Notes: a model not told the origin generated them from the sequence alone. A stretch of 64,000 bases of DNA from MADRE3 sp963718195 (GCA_963718195.1 CAVQYQ010000005.1:620001-684000); one strand, 5' to 3'. Positions 16,947-26,015 are shown, counted from the first letter of the stretch. A program made the numbers and translations.

Positions 16947-17555
16947 TTACTGTTCGGCAAGCATCGACATATACTCTTCTGACATAAAGTTCTTCAACAA
17001 TAATCTGCCAGCAGGAGTCATAATCGATTCCGGGTGAAATTGTACGCCCTCAACAGCAAGGTCTTTGTGACGCAGACCCATCAATTCACCTTGCTCTGTA
17101 CGAGCGGTTATCTCAAGGCATTGGGGCAAATTATGTTCTTCAACCACCAGAGAATGATAGCGCATGCCATCAAAGGGGTTTGGTAACCCGGTGAACACTC
17201 CCCTGCCGTCGTGGGACATGACGCTTGTTTTACCATGCATGATTCTTCCAGCCCTGACGACTTCCCCCCCGAAGGCTTCCCCAATTGACTGATGTCCTAA
17301 ACAGACACCGAGTATCGGGATGGTACCACCAAAATACCGTATTACCTCAACCGAAATACCAGCCTCTTTCGGTGTACATGGACCTGGAGAAATGAGGATT
17401 CTCCGGGGATTTAAAGACTGTAGTTCCTGTAGTGAAATCTTATCATTACGAAAGACCTTTATCTTCTCATCGCGTTTTTCTTCCAGCAAATTATCGGCAA
17501 TGGTCTGTACAATATTATAGGTAAATGAATCATAGTTATCGATTATAATGATCAT
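16947..17555 (-). CDS. trpG: Anthranilate synthase component II (glutamine amidotransferase)
   Basis: A 202-residue class I glutamine amidotransferase that supplies ammonia to TrpE. The N-terminus is IIIIDNYDSFTYNIVQ, the oxyanion strand is LISPGPCTPKEAG, the nucleophile Cys sits in GVCLGHQSIGEAFGG and the His/Glu pair in VQFHPESIMTP. It overlaps the trpE stop by one base, implying translational coupling. A pabA role in folate synthesis may be shared. Confidence 0.96.
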   Translation of the reverse strand: MIIIIDNYDSFTYNIVQTIADNLLEEKRDEKIKVFRNDKISLQELQSLNPRRILISPGPCTPKEAGISVEVIRYFGGTIPILGVCLGHQSIGEAFGGEVVRAGRIMHGKTSVMSHDGRGVFTGLPNPFDGMRYHSLVVEEHNLPQCLEITARTEQGELMGLRHKDLAVEGVQFHPESIMTPAGRLLLKNFMSEEYMSMLAEQ

Positions 17556-19063
17556 CAGCTAAACCTCTCTTCAGCAAGCTCCAGAGCACGACGCAATCCC
17601 ATTGATTTATTGACTGTTTCCTCAAATTCACTGGCCGGATCAGAATCGGCGACAATACCGGCCCCGGCCTGAACCCAGAGGTCATCTCCCTGCATAATGA
17701 ATGTCCTGATCGTTATGCAGAAATCCATGTTACCTGAAAAGCCAAAATATCCAACTGATCCCGCATAGGGACCACGTCTCTCGGGTTCGAGTTCATCAAT
17801 AATTTCCATGGCTCGAATTTTAGGTGCTCCGCTGACGGTACCTGCAGGAAAACAGGCCGCGACAACATCAAACTGATCATACTTTTCATCAATGGTTCCA
17901 TGCACTCCTGAGACTATATGCATCACATGGCTATATCGTTCCACAACAAGGAGATCACGGACTTCAACACTCCCTCCTTTCGCCACTCGTCCGACATCAT
18001 TTCTGCCAAGGTCAACGAGCATCAGGTGCTCGGCCCGTTCCTTGGGATCTGCAAGCAGGTCGTCCTCAAGTATTTTGTCAGCGTCAACTGTTTTGCCGCG
18101 GGGTCGGGTTCCGGCAATCGGCCGCAATTCTATCGAATCACCTTCTTTACGAACAAGAATTTCAGGCGATGAACCGATCTGAACCAGTTCATTGAATTTC
18201 AGGAAAAAGAGATATGGACTTGGATTGATATAGCGCAGAGCACGATAGATGGAAAATGGTGAAACCGCTGTTTTTGTATGGAATTTCTGAGAAAGGACAA
18301 CCTGGAAAATATCTCCGGCTAAAATATATTCTTTTGCCTTTTTAACCATATCATGAAAAGCTTCAGGCTCCATGTTTGCCAGGAATTCACTTGAACGTTG
18401 AGATCCTTTTTTGGTCTGGAAGGTATACTCTTCAGGAACAGGGCGCCCAAGCAGTTCAGCAACGCTCTCGATATGGGAGACTGACTGACGATAGGTCTGT
18501 TCAAGAGAAGTCTGGTTATCGGTATCGAGCCAGTGAACAATGGTCACAGTCTGTTCGAAGCTGTCGTGAACGAGTACAGTACCAGGTATCATAAACGAAG
18601 TATCTGGGAAATCCAGTTTCTCGTGTGAATCGGGCAGTTCTTCGAAGAACCGGACCATTTCATAGCCAAGAAAGCCGACGAGTCCTCCGCAAAATCGTGG
18701 CAGTTCAGGATCCTCATAGGCGTTCATATCCCGCACGATTTTTCTCAGGTAATGTATCGGGTTGCCGGTAATGGTCTCTATTTCCTGATGATCTTCAAAA
18801 ATACGGGTGACACTGATATCACTGTCTTTGGAGACGAAAGTGAGCAGCGGATCGAAGCCGATAAAGGAATATCGGCCCCACTTCTCTCCTCCTTCCATGC
18901 TTTCAAACAAGAAGACATGTTCACGATTCTGATGAATTTTGCTAAACAGCGTGAGCGGTGTATCAAGATCTGAGATAAAACGTCCGGCAACGGGTACCAG
19001 ACGAGACTGCTCTGACCGTTCACAAAACAGGTCTAATGATGGTGAGATATACGACTCGTTCAT
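17555..19063 (-). CDS. trpE: Anthranilate synthase component I
   Basis: A 502-residue chorismate-utilising enzyme. The N-terminal allosteric part has FLFESMEGGEKWGRYSF (the tryptophan-binding LLES-like element). The catalytic part has FQVVLSQKF, RPIAGTRPRG, DLGRNDVGRVA, GTVSGAPKIRAMEII and the final IRTFIM and VQAGAGIVADSDP. It is the first trp gene; only about 90 bases separate it from the rpsT terminator, too little for a classical trp leader peptide and attenuator, and no run of Trp codons is seen there. Confidence 0.97.
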   Translation of the reverse strand: MNESYISPSLDLFCERSEQSRLVPVAGRFISDLDTPLTLFSKIHQNREHVFLFESMEGGEKWGRYSFIGFDPLLTFVSKDSDISVTRIFEDHQEIETITGNPIHYLRKIVRDMNAYEDPELPRFCGGLVGFLGYEMVRFFEELPDSHEKLDFPDTSFMIPGTVLVHDSFEQTVTIVHWLDTDNQTSLEQTYRQSVSHIESVAELLGRPVPEEYTFQTKKGSQRSSEFLANMEPEAFHDMVKKAKEYILAGDIFQVVLSQKFHTKTAVSPFSIYRALRYINPSPYLFFLKFNELVQIGSSPEILVRKEGDSIELRPIAGTRPRGKTVDADKILEDDLLADPKERAEHLMLVDLGRNDVGRVAKGGSVEVRDLLVVERYSHVMHIVSGVHGTIDEKYDQFDVVAACFPAGTVSGAPKIRAMEIIDELEPERRGPYAGSVGYFGFSGNMDFCITIRTFIMQGDDLWVQAGAGIVADSDPASEFEETVNKSMGLRRALELAEERFS

Positions 19064-19152
19064 GGTCTCATGTATTTTCGGTAACAGGGAAGATCAGCAG
19101 AACAAATTCTTAACATATAAAGAAAAAAAGCACCAATTCTAATAAAAAGAGC

Positions 19153-19190
19153 AAAAAAAAACCGTTCTGTCGGGAAAAACAGAACGGTTT
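19153..19190 (-). terminator. Rho-independent terminator after rpsT
   Basis: A 12-bp perfect stem (19159-19170 with 19179-19190), 8-base loop, followed on the minus strand by a run of eight or more T (the a-run at 19153-19160). It separates rpsT from trpE, so the trp operon needs its own promoter in the following 90 bases. Confidence 0.9.
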
Positions 19191-19243
19191 AAAATCTCAT
19201 TGCCAGCCGGATGATGCAAGATCACCAGCAGGGATATAAAATA

Positions 19244-19510
19244 CTAGGCCTCCAGAGCGTTTACCCGCCTGGTAAGTCTGGAAATTTTACGAGAAGCATT
19301 CTTTTTGTGTATCGTTCCCTTTGATGCCGTCTTGGCGATAACAGGGACAGCAATCTGGAGTGCTTCCTTGGCCTCTTCAACAGCACCTGATTCAATCGCT
19401 TCATTGAGCGTTCGGACAATATTTTTCATTCTTGAACGATTCATTCTATTTCTTAAACGTCGAACCTGGGCCTGCCGATTTCTTTTCTCAGCCGATTTAT
19501 GGTTTGCCAC
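19244..19510 (-). CDS. rpsT: 30S ribosomal protein S20
   Basis: An 88-residue, highly basic helical protein that binds 16S rRNA. It begins ANHKSAEKRNRQ and has the typical RNRMNRSRMK, TIHKKNASRKISRL and C-terminal RRVNAL segments. Translation starts at GTG (19510) with AGGAGG about 9 bases upstream. It has its own promoter and terminator. Confidence 0.97.
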   Translation of the reverse strand: MANHKSAEKRNRQAQVRRLRNRMNRSRMKNIVRTLNEAIESGAVEEAKEALQIAVPVIAKTASKGTIHKKNASRKISRLTRRVNALEA

Positions 19511-19630
19511 GAATTACTTCCTCCTGTTTGAAAATCTCTGCTATTGAAAACCGTAACCGGTCATTTCTTACACAATTATTGAACGCCAACGCTAACAAGT
19601 GCCATCTTTATCAAAAATACAAGACTGGTA

Positions 19631-19659
19631 TGTATAATGCAAAGCAAACTTGAAGTCAA
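19631..19659 (-). promoter_or_regulatory. Sigma-70 promoter of rpsT
   Basis: On the minus strand, TTGACT (19659-19654), a 17-base spacer and TATACA (19636-19631) form a near-consensus promoter about 120 bases before the GTG start. Confidence 0.7.
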
Positions 19660-19696
19660 CAACAATAACGTAATGGTTTATTTTTAAAAGTCCACT

Positions 19697-19724
19697 TTGA
19701 CACCGATCATACGATTGTTATAGG
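19697..19724 (+). promoter_or_regulatory. Putative promoter of the cyclic-nucleotide-binding protein gene
   Basis: A consensus TTGACA at 19697-19702, 16-base spacer and TATAGG at 19719-19724, about 75 bases before ATG 19798. It diverges from the rpsT promoter. Confidence 0.45.
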
Positions 19725-19797
19725 CTTACGTTAGTATCGCACTTTTTTGATCAGGAAAAACAGCAAAATACTGTGAAATTTACTTTTCCAAATTTAA

Positions 19798-20913
19798 ATG
19801 GTCGCCATGGGATTTCCCAAGATACAGTTTCGGGTTGCAGAGAACAAACAATGCCCACTCTATGAATACAATGACACATTCGGTGTCACCGGCATTGCTA
19901 TCTGCATGAATAGTAAAGGAGAAAATACCTTTATTAATACAGCCGTCGTCGAGTCTCCGTCGGGTAAAGATAACTGCAAGATTCTTAATGGTGATTTAAC
20001 CAGAATTATCATTCAATATGAGCGTGCAGACAAAATTCCATTTTGCCTGATATCCTGCAGCGGCTGTACCGGATCCATTAAGCTTGAGTATAATAAGGAG
20101 AACTTACTCGCTACGACAGATACCGATCTCTATTCGAACGAAATAGGTTCAATGATGCACCTGTTCAGTGATTTTTCCTTTTTTAAAAACATTGACAACC
20201 AGAACCTCGACCATGTGATCAAATTCTTTAAACTCAACAGATACAGCAAAGACGATATCGTTATCCGCAAGGGTGATCAGGGGGGTAATTTCTATATTAT
20301 TGTAACGGGAAGTGCAAACGTTATTAATGACGCAGGTATCACCATATCAATGCTTAATAAAGGAGATGTGTTTGGAGAAATGAGCCTGATCTGTAACGAA
20401 CGGGTTAGTGCCACGATCCAGGTTTGTGAAGACACATCAATTCTTTATATGGATCAGTCAAATTTCTCCAAGATCCTTGACCACTTTCCGACTATTCAAC
20501 TCTATTTTTCACGGCTCATCGCCAACCGCCTGACCAAGGCAAACAGAACCCGCACTGAGGATTTAACCTCGGGTATGATTGGAAATCTCTCGGAAATTCC
20601 GGCAGAGGCGCTCTTCCAGACACTTAATATGAACAATAAAACAGGTATTCTGACAATAGATGAGCTGTCAAAAGGAACTGCCAGGTACTCCTTCAGACAA
20701 GGTGCCCTGATTAAAGCAAAATACAAATTGCTCACGGGGGAAGCAGCATTTTATGAACTGCTGAAAGAGCATAAGGGAAGATTCAGGTTTACCCCCGGTC
20801 TTCCTCCTGAGGATCTTGAACTGCCCGAAATTGGATTCTTCATGAAATTGCTGATGGAAGGTATGCGCCGACTTGACGAAGATAAAAATAAGAGCAGACA
20901 TTTTGCTGCCTGA
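19798..20913 (+). CDS. Cyclic nucleotide-binding domain protein with C-terminal DUF4388 domain
   Basis: A 371-residue cytoplasmic protein. Residues 1-110 are a cysteine-containing domain that I do not recognise. Residues about 118-240 are a CAP/Crp-type cyclic-nucleotide-binding fold (VIRKGDQGGNFYIIVTGSA, then FGEMSL and NERVSATI at the phosphate-binding cassette). Residues about 255-360 (GNLSEIPAEALFQTLNMNNK to FRFTPG) resemble the DUF4388/PatA-N module. There is no DNA-binding helix-turn-helix, so it is a signalling or scaffold protein rather than a Crp regulator. An in-frame ATG at 19807 is an alternative start. It is a single gene with convergent neighbours. Confidence 0.8.
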   Translation: MVAMGFPKIQFRVAENKQCPLYEYNDTFGVTGIAICMNSKGENTFINTAVVESPSGKDNCKILNGDLTRIIIQYERADKIPFCLISCSGCTGSIKLEYNKENLLATTDTDLYSNEIGSMMHLFSDFSFFKNIDNQNLDHVIKFFKLNRYSKDDIVIRKGDQGGNFYIIVTGSANVINDAGITISMLNKGDVFGEMSLICNERVSATIQVCEDTSILYMDQSNFSKILDHFPTIQLYFSRLIANRLTKANRTRTEDLTSGMIGNLSEIPAEALFQTLNMNNKTGILTIDELSKGTARYSFRQGALIKAKYKLLTGEAAFYELLKEHKGRFRFTPGLPPEDLELPEIGFFMKLLMEGMRRLDEDKNKSRHFAA

Positions 20914-20970
20914 TATTCTCATTTCGTTGTCAGAAGATGAACAAATAATGGCACATTTGACTATTTTTTG

Positions 20971-23157
20971 TCACTCAAGTGTACCAAGATAGTTAAAAGT
21001 GGGTAGTTTAAAGAACTTACCCTTTCCGCTGATGCGTTCCTTGAGCTCGTTCATTTCTTTCTTGCCCGGATACATGCCACTCACATCGACGACCAGATAA
21101 CTCAAGCCCATTTTCTCCAGTTCTCTTTTATACGGCAGCAGAGAAAACGGTTTTTTGGGACGTGTTATCGAATGTCCATCCTTTTTCTCCACAACAAACT
21201 GTTCATTCTTGGGGCTGGTGACAATTTTACCATAAGGCAGCGCTTTGGTTGCGATTCGAGAAACAAATAATGGTGGCGAGCCATAAACGGTTAAGCCCAG
21301 CTGCGCCGAAGGGGTATGAACACTTCCTTTTGCTAGGTACCTATTTTTTTTTCGATATCCGTCAATTGCCTGTTTCATAACTTCCTTGTTCATTTCAATG
21401 GAAAGCTGTAAACCGCGAAAATCAAGTTTTGAAACCAGGCGCAGTGCCTGACTGTTCATCAGATTCAGCGAATAATCTCCAAAGAGTTGAACACGCTCAC
21501 CTTCGAACAATTCGATCTGGCTGAGATGGGCAATCTGGAAGGTTTTGAACCCTGACTTGATCAGACTTGAAAGAGGTTTCTTGATTTGCGCATAGGACGA
21601 ATCATTGATAACCGGCGGAAGCGCCCAGATTACAGACCTCATATTTCTTCCGAGAAAACGTTTGATATCCCCAACAGCCCCCATGATCTTCCTGTCGAGG
21701 TTAATGACATACCGATCCGGCACAAATAGTTGTTTCCCCAGAATGAGCCGGGGAGAATCGACTCTTAACCAGAGCTCGCAGCCCGAACGAGCGTGCCCTT
21801 TCCTCTGTTTTACATGTGAACCGTTGGTTTGGGATGAATCACCTTCAATCACATACCCTCTTACCTTTCGAACCTTTTGGGCAATGGCCTTCTTTTGCTC
21901 ATCGGTAAACAATACTTTTAAAATGGTGGTTGATCTATCATTGCTGACAGTCCTGGCAGCTGTCTTAACATCTACCAGGTATACATCGATCCCACTTTTA
22001 AGGCGGTTTAGTTCATCTGTGTCAGTAACGAGTATTCTGGTTTTTTTATTTTTCTCAGCCTGCTCTATCCTTTTATCCTGATCGAATAACGCTGAAACGG
22101 TGAGCGACTGCCGTTTATCGCTCTTTTCAAAATGAAGCCGCAATCGGTCTCCAACCTTGAATGACCTCTTAGCTTTCAGGGTAATAAATGATCCGTTTTC
22201 GTTTTTTTCGATGGCGAGGACTCGACCAAGATGATTGCCAATATTGCCTGATTGAAACTGGACAATGGCATCGGTTGGCTGTGGCGTCAGAAAATAGCCG
22301 GAAGAAGTATTTCTACCCATCGCCTCCACTACCTGCGATGAGGCTTTCTGTAAAATTTCTGGTTCAGGCCGCGTGCCGCCATCAATCATCATGCGATAGG
22401 CAGAAACGATATTCTTCACATAGTTAGCAGACCGGAGTCTACCTTCTATCTTCAAGGACGAGACACCAATTTTCAAGAATTCAGGCACCATTTCCAAACC
22501 GTTCAGATCATTCATTGAAAAAAGGTAACCACTACTTCCCTTGGATTTTCCTCCTGACCCAACAGTATATTTTCGTCTGCAGGGCTGAACGCATTTCCCT
22601 CTCAATCCGCTTTTTCCACCGAGATACGAAGAAAACATACAGAGACCTGAATAGGAAAAGCACATCGCCCCGTGGATAAAGATTTCAATAGCCATTGACG
22701 ATTCCCGGACAAGACGTCCTATCTCCTTCAAGGTATATTCACGAGCGATAACGACACGCGAAAACCCGAGGGAGGAAAGCATCTGTACGCCAGCACGATT
22801 ATGTATCGTCATAAGTGTTGAGCCGTGAAGCTGAAGTGACGGAAAATGGTCCATCACCAGATTCACGAGACCAAGATCCTGTATAATCAGACCATCAGGG
22901 GTAATCGCCTCGAAGTAGGCAAGTGTCTCAAGCAGCTGGGGCAAGTCTTTTTCCCTGACCATGCTGTTGACTGCCACATAGATCTTCTTGCCATTTTTAT
23001 GGGCAGTCAGGATCATTGAACCGATCTGCTCCAGGGACAGATCCTTTGCCAGATTTCGTGCATTAAGCCCAGGTGCACCGACATAGACTGCATCTGCACC
23101 GGCTTCAAAGGCAGCATGGAAATTTTCAAAATTTCCTGCTGGAGCGAGAAGTTCCAT
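20971..23157 (-). CDS. Peptidase U32 family protein (RlhA/YhbU-like)
   Basis: A 728-residue protein starting MELLAPAGNFENFHAAFEAG, the classic U32 opening. The family signature reads EIFIHGAMCFSYSGLCMFSS, followed by RGKCVQPCRRKY, giving the conserved cysteines thought to hold an Fe-S cluster. In characterised members this core hydroxylates rRNA or tRNA bases (RlhA, TrhP), and true proteolysis is doubtful. The C-terminal half is a long extension typical of the large U32 subgroup. It is the last gene after hsp15-purH-purN, 75 bases downstream of purN. Confidence 0.9.
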   Translation of the reverse strand: MELLAPAGNFENFHAAFEAGADAVYVGAPGLNARNLAKDLSLEQIGSMILTAHKNGKKIYVAVNSMVREKDLPQLLETLAYFEAITPDGLIIQDLGLVNLVMDHFPSLQLHGSTLMTIHNRAGVQMLSSLGFSRVVIAREYTLKEIGRLVRESSMAIEIFIHGAMCFSYSGLCMFSSYLGGKSGLRGKCVQPCRRKYTVGSGGKSKGSSGYLFSMNDLNGLEMVPEFLKIGVSSLKIEGRLRSANYVKNIVSAYRMMIDGGTRPEPEILQKASSQVVEAMGRNTSSGYFLTPQPTDAIVQFQSGNIGNHLGRVLAIEKNENGSFITLKAKRSFKVGDRLRLHFEKSDKRQSLTVSALFDQDKRIEQAEKNKKTRILVTDTDELNRLKSGIDVYLVDVKTAARTVSNDRSTTILKVLFTDEQKKAIAQKVRKVRGYVIEGDSSQTNGSHVKQRKGHARSGCELWLRVDSPRLILGKQLFVPDRYVINLDRKIMGAVGDIKRFLGRNMRSVIWALPPVINDSSYAQIKKPLSSLIKSGFKTFQIAHLSQIELFEGERVQLFGDYSLNLMNSQALRLVSKLDFRGLQLSIEMNKEVMKQAIDGYRKKNRYLAKGSVHTPSAQLGLTVYGSPPLFVSRIATKALPYGKIVTSPKNEQFVVEKKDGHSITRPKKPFSLLPYKRELEKMGLSYLVVDVSGMYPGKKEMNELKERISGKGKFFKLPTFNYLGTLE

Positions 23158-23232
23158 TTATCGTTTTATCTCATCTGTATTTGGATCATGATAATCGGAT
23201 TCTTGCAGCATTAAAGGAACGTCAAAGAGATA

Positions 23233-23811
23233 TTACCCCACCCGGTCCCAGAAAAAATCCACGCCTTTTTCATTCACCAGGTTAATTGCTGCAGGAAATG
23301 CTTCACATTCAGCCTCGAAAACCTTGCCGGCAATATCCTTTATCGAGTCTTCGTAGTCAAGATCAACGCTTTTTTGAAGAACAATGGGACCTTCGTCATA
23401 ACGTTCGTTGGCAAAATGAACCGTGCATCCGCTCACCAGACAACCTCGCTCTTTAATGGCTCGGTGGACGATATCGCCATAAAATCCATCACCGCAGTAG
23501 AGCGGGATCAAGGATGGATGTATATTCAACACATTTTTCTTTAGTGACTCAGGAGGCTGATAAAGTTTCAGGTAACCTGCAAGACAGATTATATCAATTT
23601 TGTAGTCGGCTAATATCGCATTGATCTGGTCATTGTCCTGCGCCCAAAAGGCCGGATAATTGTAGTTTTTTGCTTTTTTGAGCCCAAGCGCACTTTCAAC
23701 GTTAGAAATTACCACCTGAATTTCTGCATTGAGTGTTCCGGCTTGAATTCGTTCGTGAAAATTATCGAGTGTGCGCCCGCTTCCTGACAACAGAACTCCT
23801 ACTTTTAACAT
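23233..23811 (-). CDS. purN: Phosphoribosylglycinamide formyltransferase
   Basis: A 192-residue 10-formyl-THF-dependent GAR transformylase of purine synthesis. It begins VGVLLSGSGRTLDNF. The catalytic Asn/His are in LNIHPSLIP, the folate-binding part is in ICLAGYLKL, and the catalytic Asp is in RYDEGPIV. The usual HGxxAH motif is changed to FYGDIVHRAI, an unusual form. It begins 2 bases after the purH stop. Confidence 0.88.
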   Translation of the reverse strand: MLKVGVLLSGSGRTLDNFHERIQAGTLNAEIQVVISNVESALGLKKAKNYNYPAFWAQDNDQINAILADYKIDIICLAGYLKLYQPPESLKKNVLNIHPSLIPLYCGDGFYGDIVHRAIKERGCLVSGCTVHFANERYDEGPIVLQKSVDLDYEDSIKDIAGKVFEAECEAFPAAINLVNEKGVDFFWDRVG

Positions 23812-23813
23812 GG

Positions 23814-24434
23814 TTACGCTCCTGCAAAATATTTGTTAGTTTCAATGTCCACCTTTTTAAGCCAGTTAATTATCGCCGTGTCATAGCGTGAAGTGAGATC
23901 GAATACTTTGGTGGCAAGGCGAAATCTGGTCTTTAGCGTCGTATTCCCATAGCTATTGATTTCAGATAAAACCGTGCCATAATCATCAGGATCAACAATA
24001 ACCGTAACATCCTGAAAGTTCTTTGCTGCAGCGCGTAACAGTGTTGGCCCGCCAATATCTATATTTTCAATGGCGTCTTCGAGCCTGCATTCGGGATCGG
24101 CAACAGTTTTTTCAAAGGCGTAGAGGTTCACGGCGACAATGTCAATGGGCTTCAGGTTGTACTGTGAACATTGCTGCAAATGCTGACTGTTTGACCGCTG
24201 GTGTAAAATTCCGCCATGTACTTTGGGATGGAGGGTCTTCACCCTGCCATCAAGCATTTCGGGAAATCCAGTGAAGTCAGAGACATCAACCACCGTCAGT
24301 CCTGACTCGCGAATTTTGGCAGCCGTACCTCCTGTGGACAATAGTTCGATATTGTTTTCAGCCAGTGTTCTGGCAAAATTTTCAATGCCTGACTTATCCG
24401 TCAAACTGATCAATGCGCGCGCTACCTTTTTCAC
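23814..24434 (-). CDS. purH: IMP cyclohydrolase domain of PurH only (AICAR formyltransferase half absent)
   Basis: A 206-residue protein equal to the N-terminal MGS-like IMP cyclohydrolase domain of PurH: ALISLTDKSGIENFA, ELLSTGGTAAKIRE, GFPEMLDGRVKTLHPKVHGGIL, NLYAFEKTVA and ENIDIGGPTLLRAAAKN. Ordinary PurH has about 510-530 residues, with an AICAR transformylase domain after residue 200. Here the frame ends with a stop after YFAGA and purN follows 2 bases later, so this looks like a stand-alone domain rather than a frameshift. The transformylase step must be supplied from elsewhere. Confidence 0.92.
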   Translation of the reverse strand: MKKVARALISLTDKSGIENFARTLAENNIELLSTGGTAAKIRESGLTVVDVSDFTGFPEMLDGRVKTLHPKVHGGILHQRSNSQHLQQCSQYNLKPIDIVAVNLYAFEKTVADPECRLEDAIENIDIGGPTLLRAAAKNFQDVTVIVDPDDYGTVLSEINSYGNTTLKTRFRLATKVFDLTSRYDTAIINWLKKVDIETNKYFAGA

Positions 24435-24446
24435 ATGACTCTCCTT

Positions 24447-24839
24447 CTAACTTTTTCTTATGAAATCTCTGATTTTTCTTCGTTCTCTCTTGTCTGGTTT
24501 CTTTGGAGGTGGGCTGTTAGAAACTCGAAGCAGCCGTTTCATTTCTCGCTGTTCCTCTCGATTGGCAAGACTTTCCTCCGTTTCCTCATACAAAAGTCTG
24601 GCTTCCGGCGCCGGTCGTCGGTAGTTCGACAAACCACAAACGCGGACAGTAAAGATAATTTCGTTTCTGTTGATTTTGAGGACATCCCCAATTGCCATGG
24701 CCCGGGAGGGTTTGACACGAGCGTCATTGAGATGGACCCTACCCCCCTGTACCGCTTTTGCGGCAGAGGATCGCGTTTTAAAAAAGCGGGAGGCCCATAA
24801 CCATTTGTCAATCCTGACCTTCTGCTGGTTTTCTTGCAT
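24447..24839 (-). CDS. hslR: S4-domain RNA-binding protein, Hsp15 family
   Basis: A 130-residue basic protein. The S4 domain at about 7-60 has RIDKWLWASRFFKTRSSAAKA and VHLNDARVKPSRAMAIGD. The C-terminal tail is highly charged (RERRKIRDFIRK). Hsp15 members bind blocked 50S subunits carrying nascent peptidyl-tRNA. The frame opens at 24911, but the ATG at 24839 gives the normal N-terminus; neither has a clear Shine-Dalgarno sequence. It heads the hsp15-purH-purN run. Confidence 0.88.
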   Translation of the reverse strand: MQENQQKVRIDKWLWASRFFKTRSSAAKAVQGGRVHLNDARVKPSRAMAIGDVLKINRNEIIFTVRVCGLSNYRRPAPEARLLYEETEESLANREEQREMKRLLRVSNSPPPKKPDKRERRKIRDFIRKS

Positions 24840-25044
24840 TGCTAAAGATACCGTGGACGTGTAAGGATAATTGAATGACCTCAGGGTACACCGAACAAAG
24901 CTGGAACGCATGCAAAAATGATTATTATGGTAGCAGTGACAAAAAAATAGTAATACTTTTTATCCAAAAGTCTCAGAGTTGCTGTGAACTCACGGGAAAT
25001 TCCGTTTTTTACGGTCATACGTTAATCTTTAGCAAACATTCATC

Positions 25045-25809
25045 ATGGCAATCCATACCGCAGGCGTTAAAAATATAAATATACCAATCAGAGTGATGCA
25101 GAAAGATGGCACCGTTCAGGATACCGTCGCTACTATCAGCCTCCACATCCGTATTGGTTCACCGTTGAAGCCGAACTGCATTTCCTCGTTCACCTCGATA
25201 CTCAATCGCTATATCAGTAAGATCAGTGTCTCGGAATTCTCCCTACTCCTCAAAGAGGTCCAGGAGTATTTCAACGCCGAAAGTGCCCGTATTGATATGG
25301 AATTTCCTTATTACCTTGAAAAAAAAGCTCCAGTAACCGGAACCCGGAGCCTTATGGAATATTCCTGCAAGTTCAGCGGTGGAATTGGCACTGATGAAGG
25401 ATTTATTCTCACCGTCCAGGTACCGGTTACAACCCTGTGCCCCTGCTCAAAAGAGATCAGTGATGCAGGAGCTCATAACCAGCGAGCTGAAGTTACGCTT
25501 AGCGCCCAGTTTGTTAAAATGATCTGGGCCGAGGATTTGATCGAACTGATAGAGCAAAGCGCCTCGTGCGAACTTTTTGCCCTGCTAAAAAGACCTGATG
25601 AAAAATATGTTACCGAAGTAGCCTTTAAAAATCCGATGTTCGTCGAAGATGTTGTCCGCAAAGTCGCTGTCAACGCCTTTCAACATCCAGACATTACATC
25701 CTTTTCGGCAAGTGTCGAGAGTTTTGAGTCAATCCATAAACATAGCGCGTATGCCTATGTGGACAGTGGAGATATCCTGAGAAGAAACGGTAACACCATT
25801 GAGGTTTAA
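25045..25809 (+). CDS. folE2: GTP cyclohydrolase FolE2 (type IB)
   Basis: A 254-residue enzyme producing dihydroneopterin triphosphate from GTP for folate and related pterins. Seen: the zinc-site LCPCSKEIS with its Cys, the HNQR motif and the C-terminal FESIHKHSAYAY. FolE2 uses several metals and often serves when zinc is scarce. It is a single gene; its stop overlaps the tail of a small convergent membrane-protein gene. Confidence 0.95.
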   Translation: MAIHTAGVKNINIPIRVMQKDGTVQDTVATISLHIRIGSPLKPNCISSFTSILNRYISKISVSEFSLLLKEVQEYFNAESARIDMEFPYYLEKKAPVTGTRSLMEYSCKFSGGIGTDEGFILTVQVPVTTLCPCSKEISDAGAHNQRAEVTLSAQFVKMIWAEDLIELIEQSASCELFALLKRPDEKYVTEVAFKNPMFVEDVVRKVAVNAFQHPDITSFSASVESFESIHKHSAYAYVDSGDILRRNGNTIEV

Positions 25810-26015
25810 TTTTCCAACACCCTGTACGTTGCACATTCTCTTTCTTCCTGCATCATTTCCGATATCGAATACCCTTCGATAATGACGATTGATAAAAAGA
25901 GAAATACGCAGATACAAAAAAAACTGATCAGTCCTGGCAGACAGATACGTGCAACGATAGTACACTTTCGTTTCAACCCATCACAGCTCAACGATAAAGT
26001 CTTTGATACAGCCAT
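25806..26015 (-). CDS. Small single-span membrane protein, unknown function
   Basis: A 69-residue protein from ATG 26015, preceded by a perfect AAGGAGG at spacing 4 and a sigma-70-like promoter (26061-26089). A basic N-terminus (KTLSLSCDGLKRKC) precedes one hydrophobic span (about 24-45, LPGLISFFCICVFLFLSIVII), then an acidic tail EMMQEERECATYRVLEN, implying N-in topology. The frame opens further upstream at 26060, but the strong ribosome-binding site fixes the start. Its last codon overlaps the folE2 stop. I do not recognise the family. Confidence 0.7.
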   Translation of the reverse strand: MAVSKTLSLSCDGLKRKCTIVARICLPGLISFFCICVFLFLSIVIIEGYSISEMMQEERECATYRVLEN

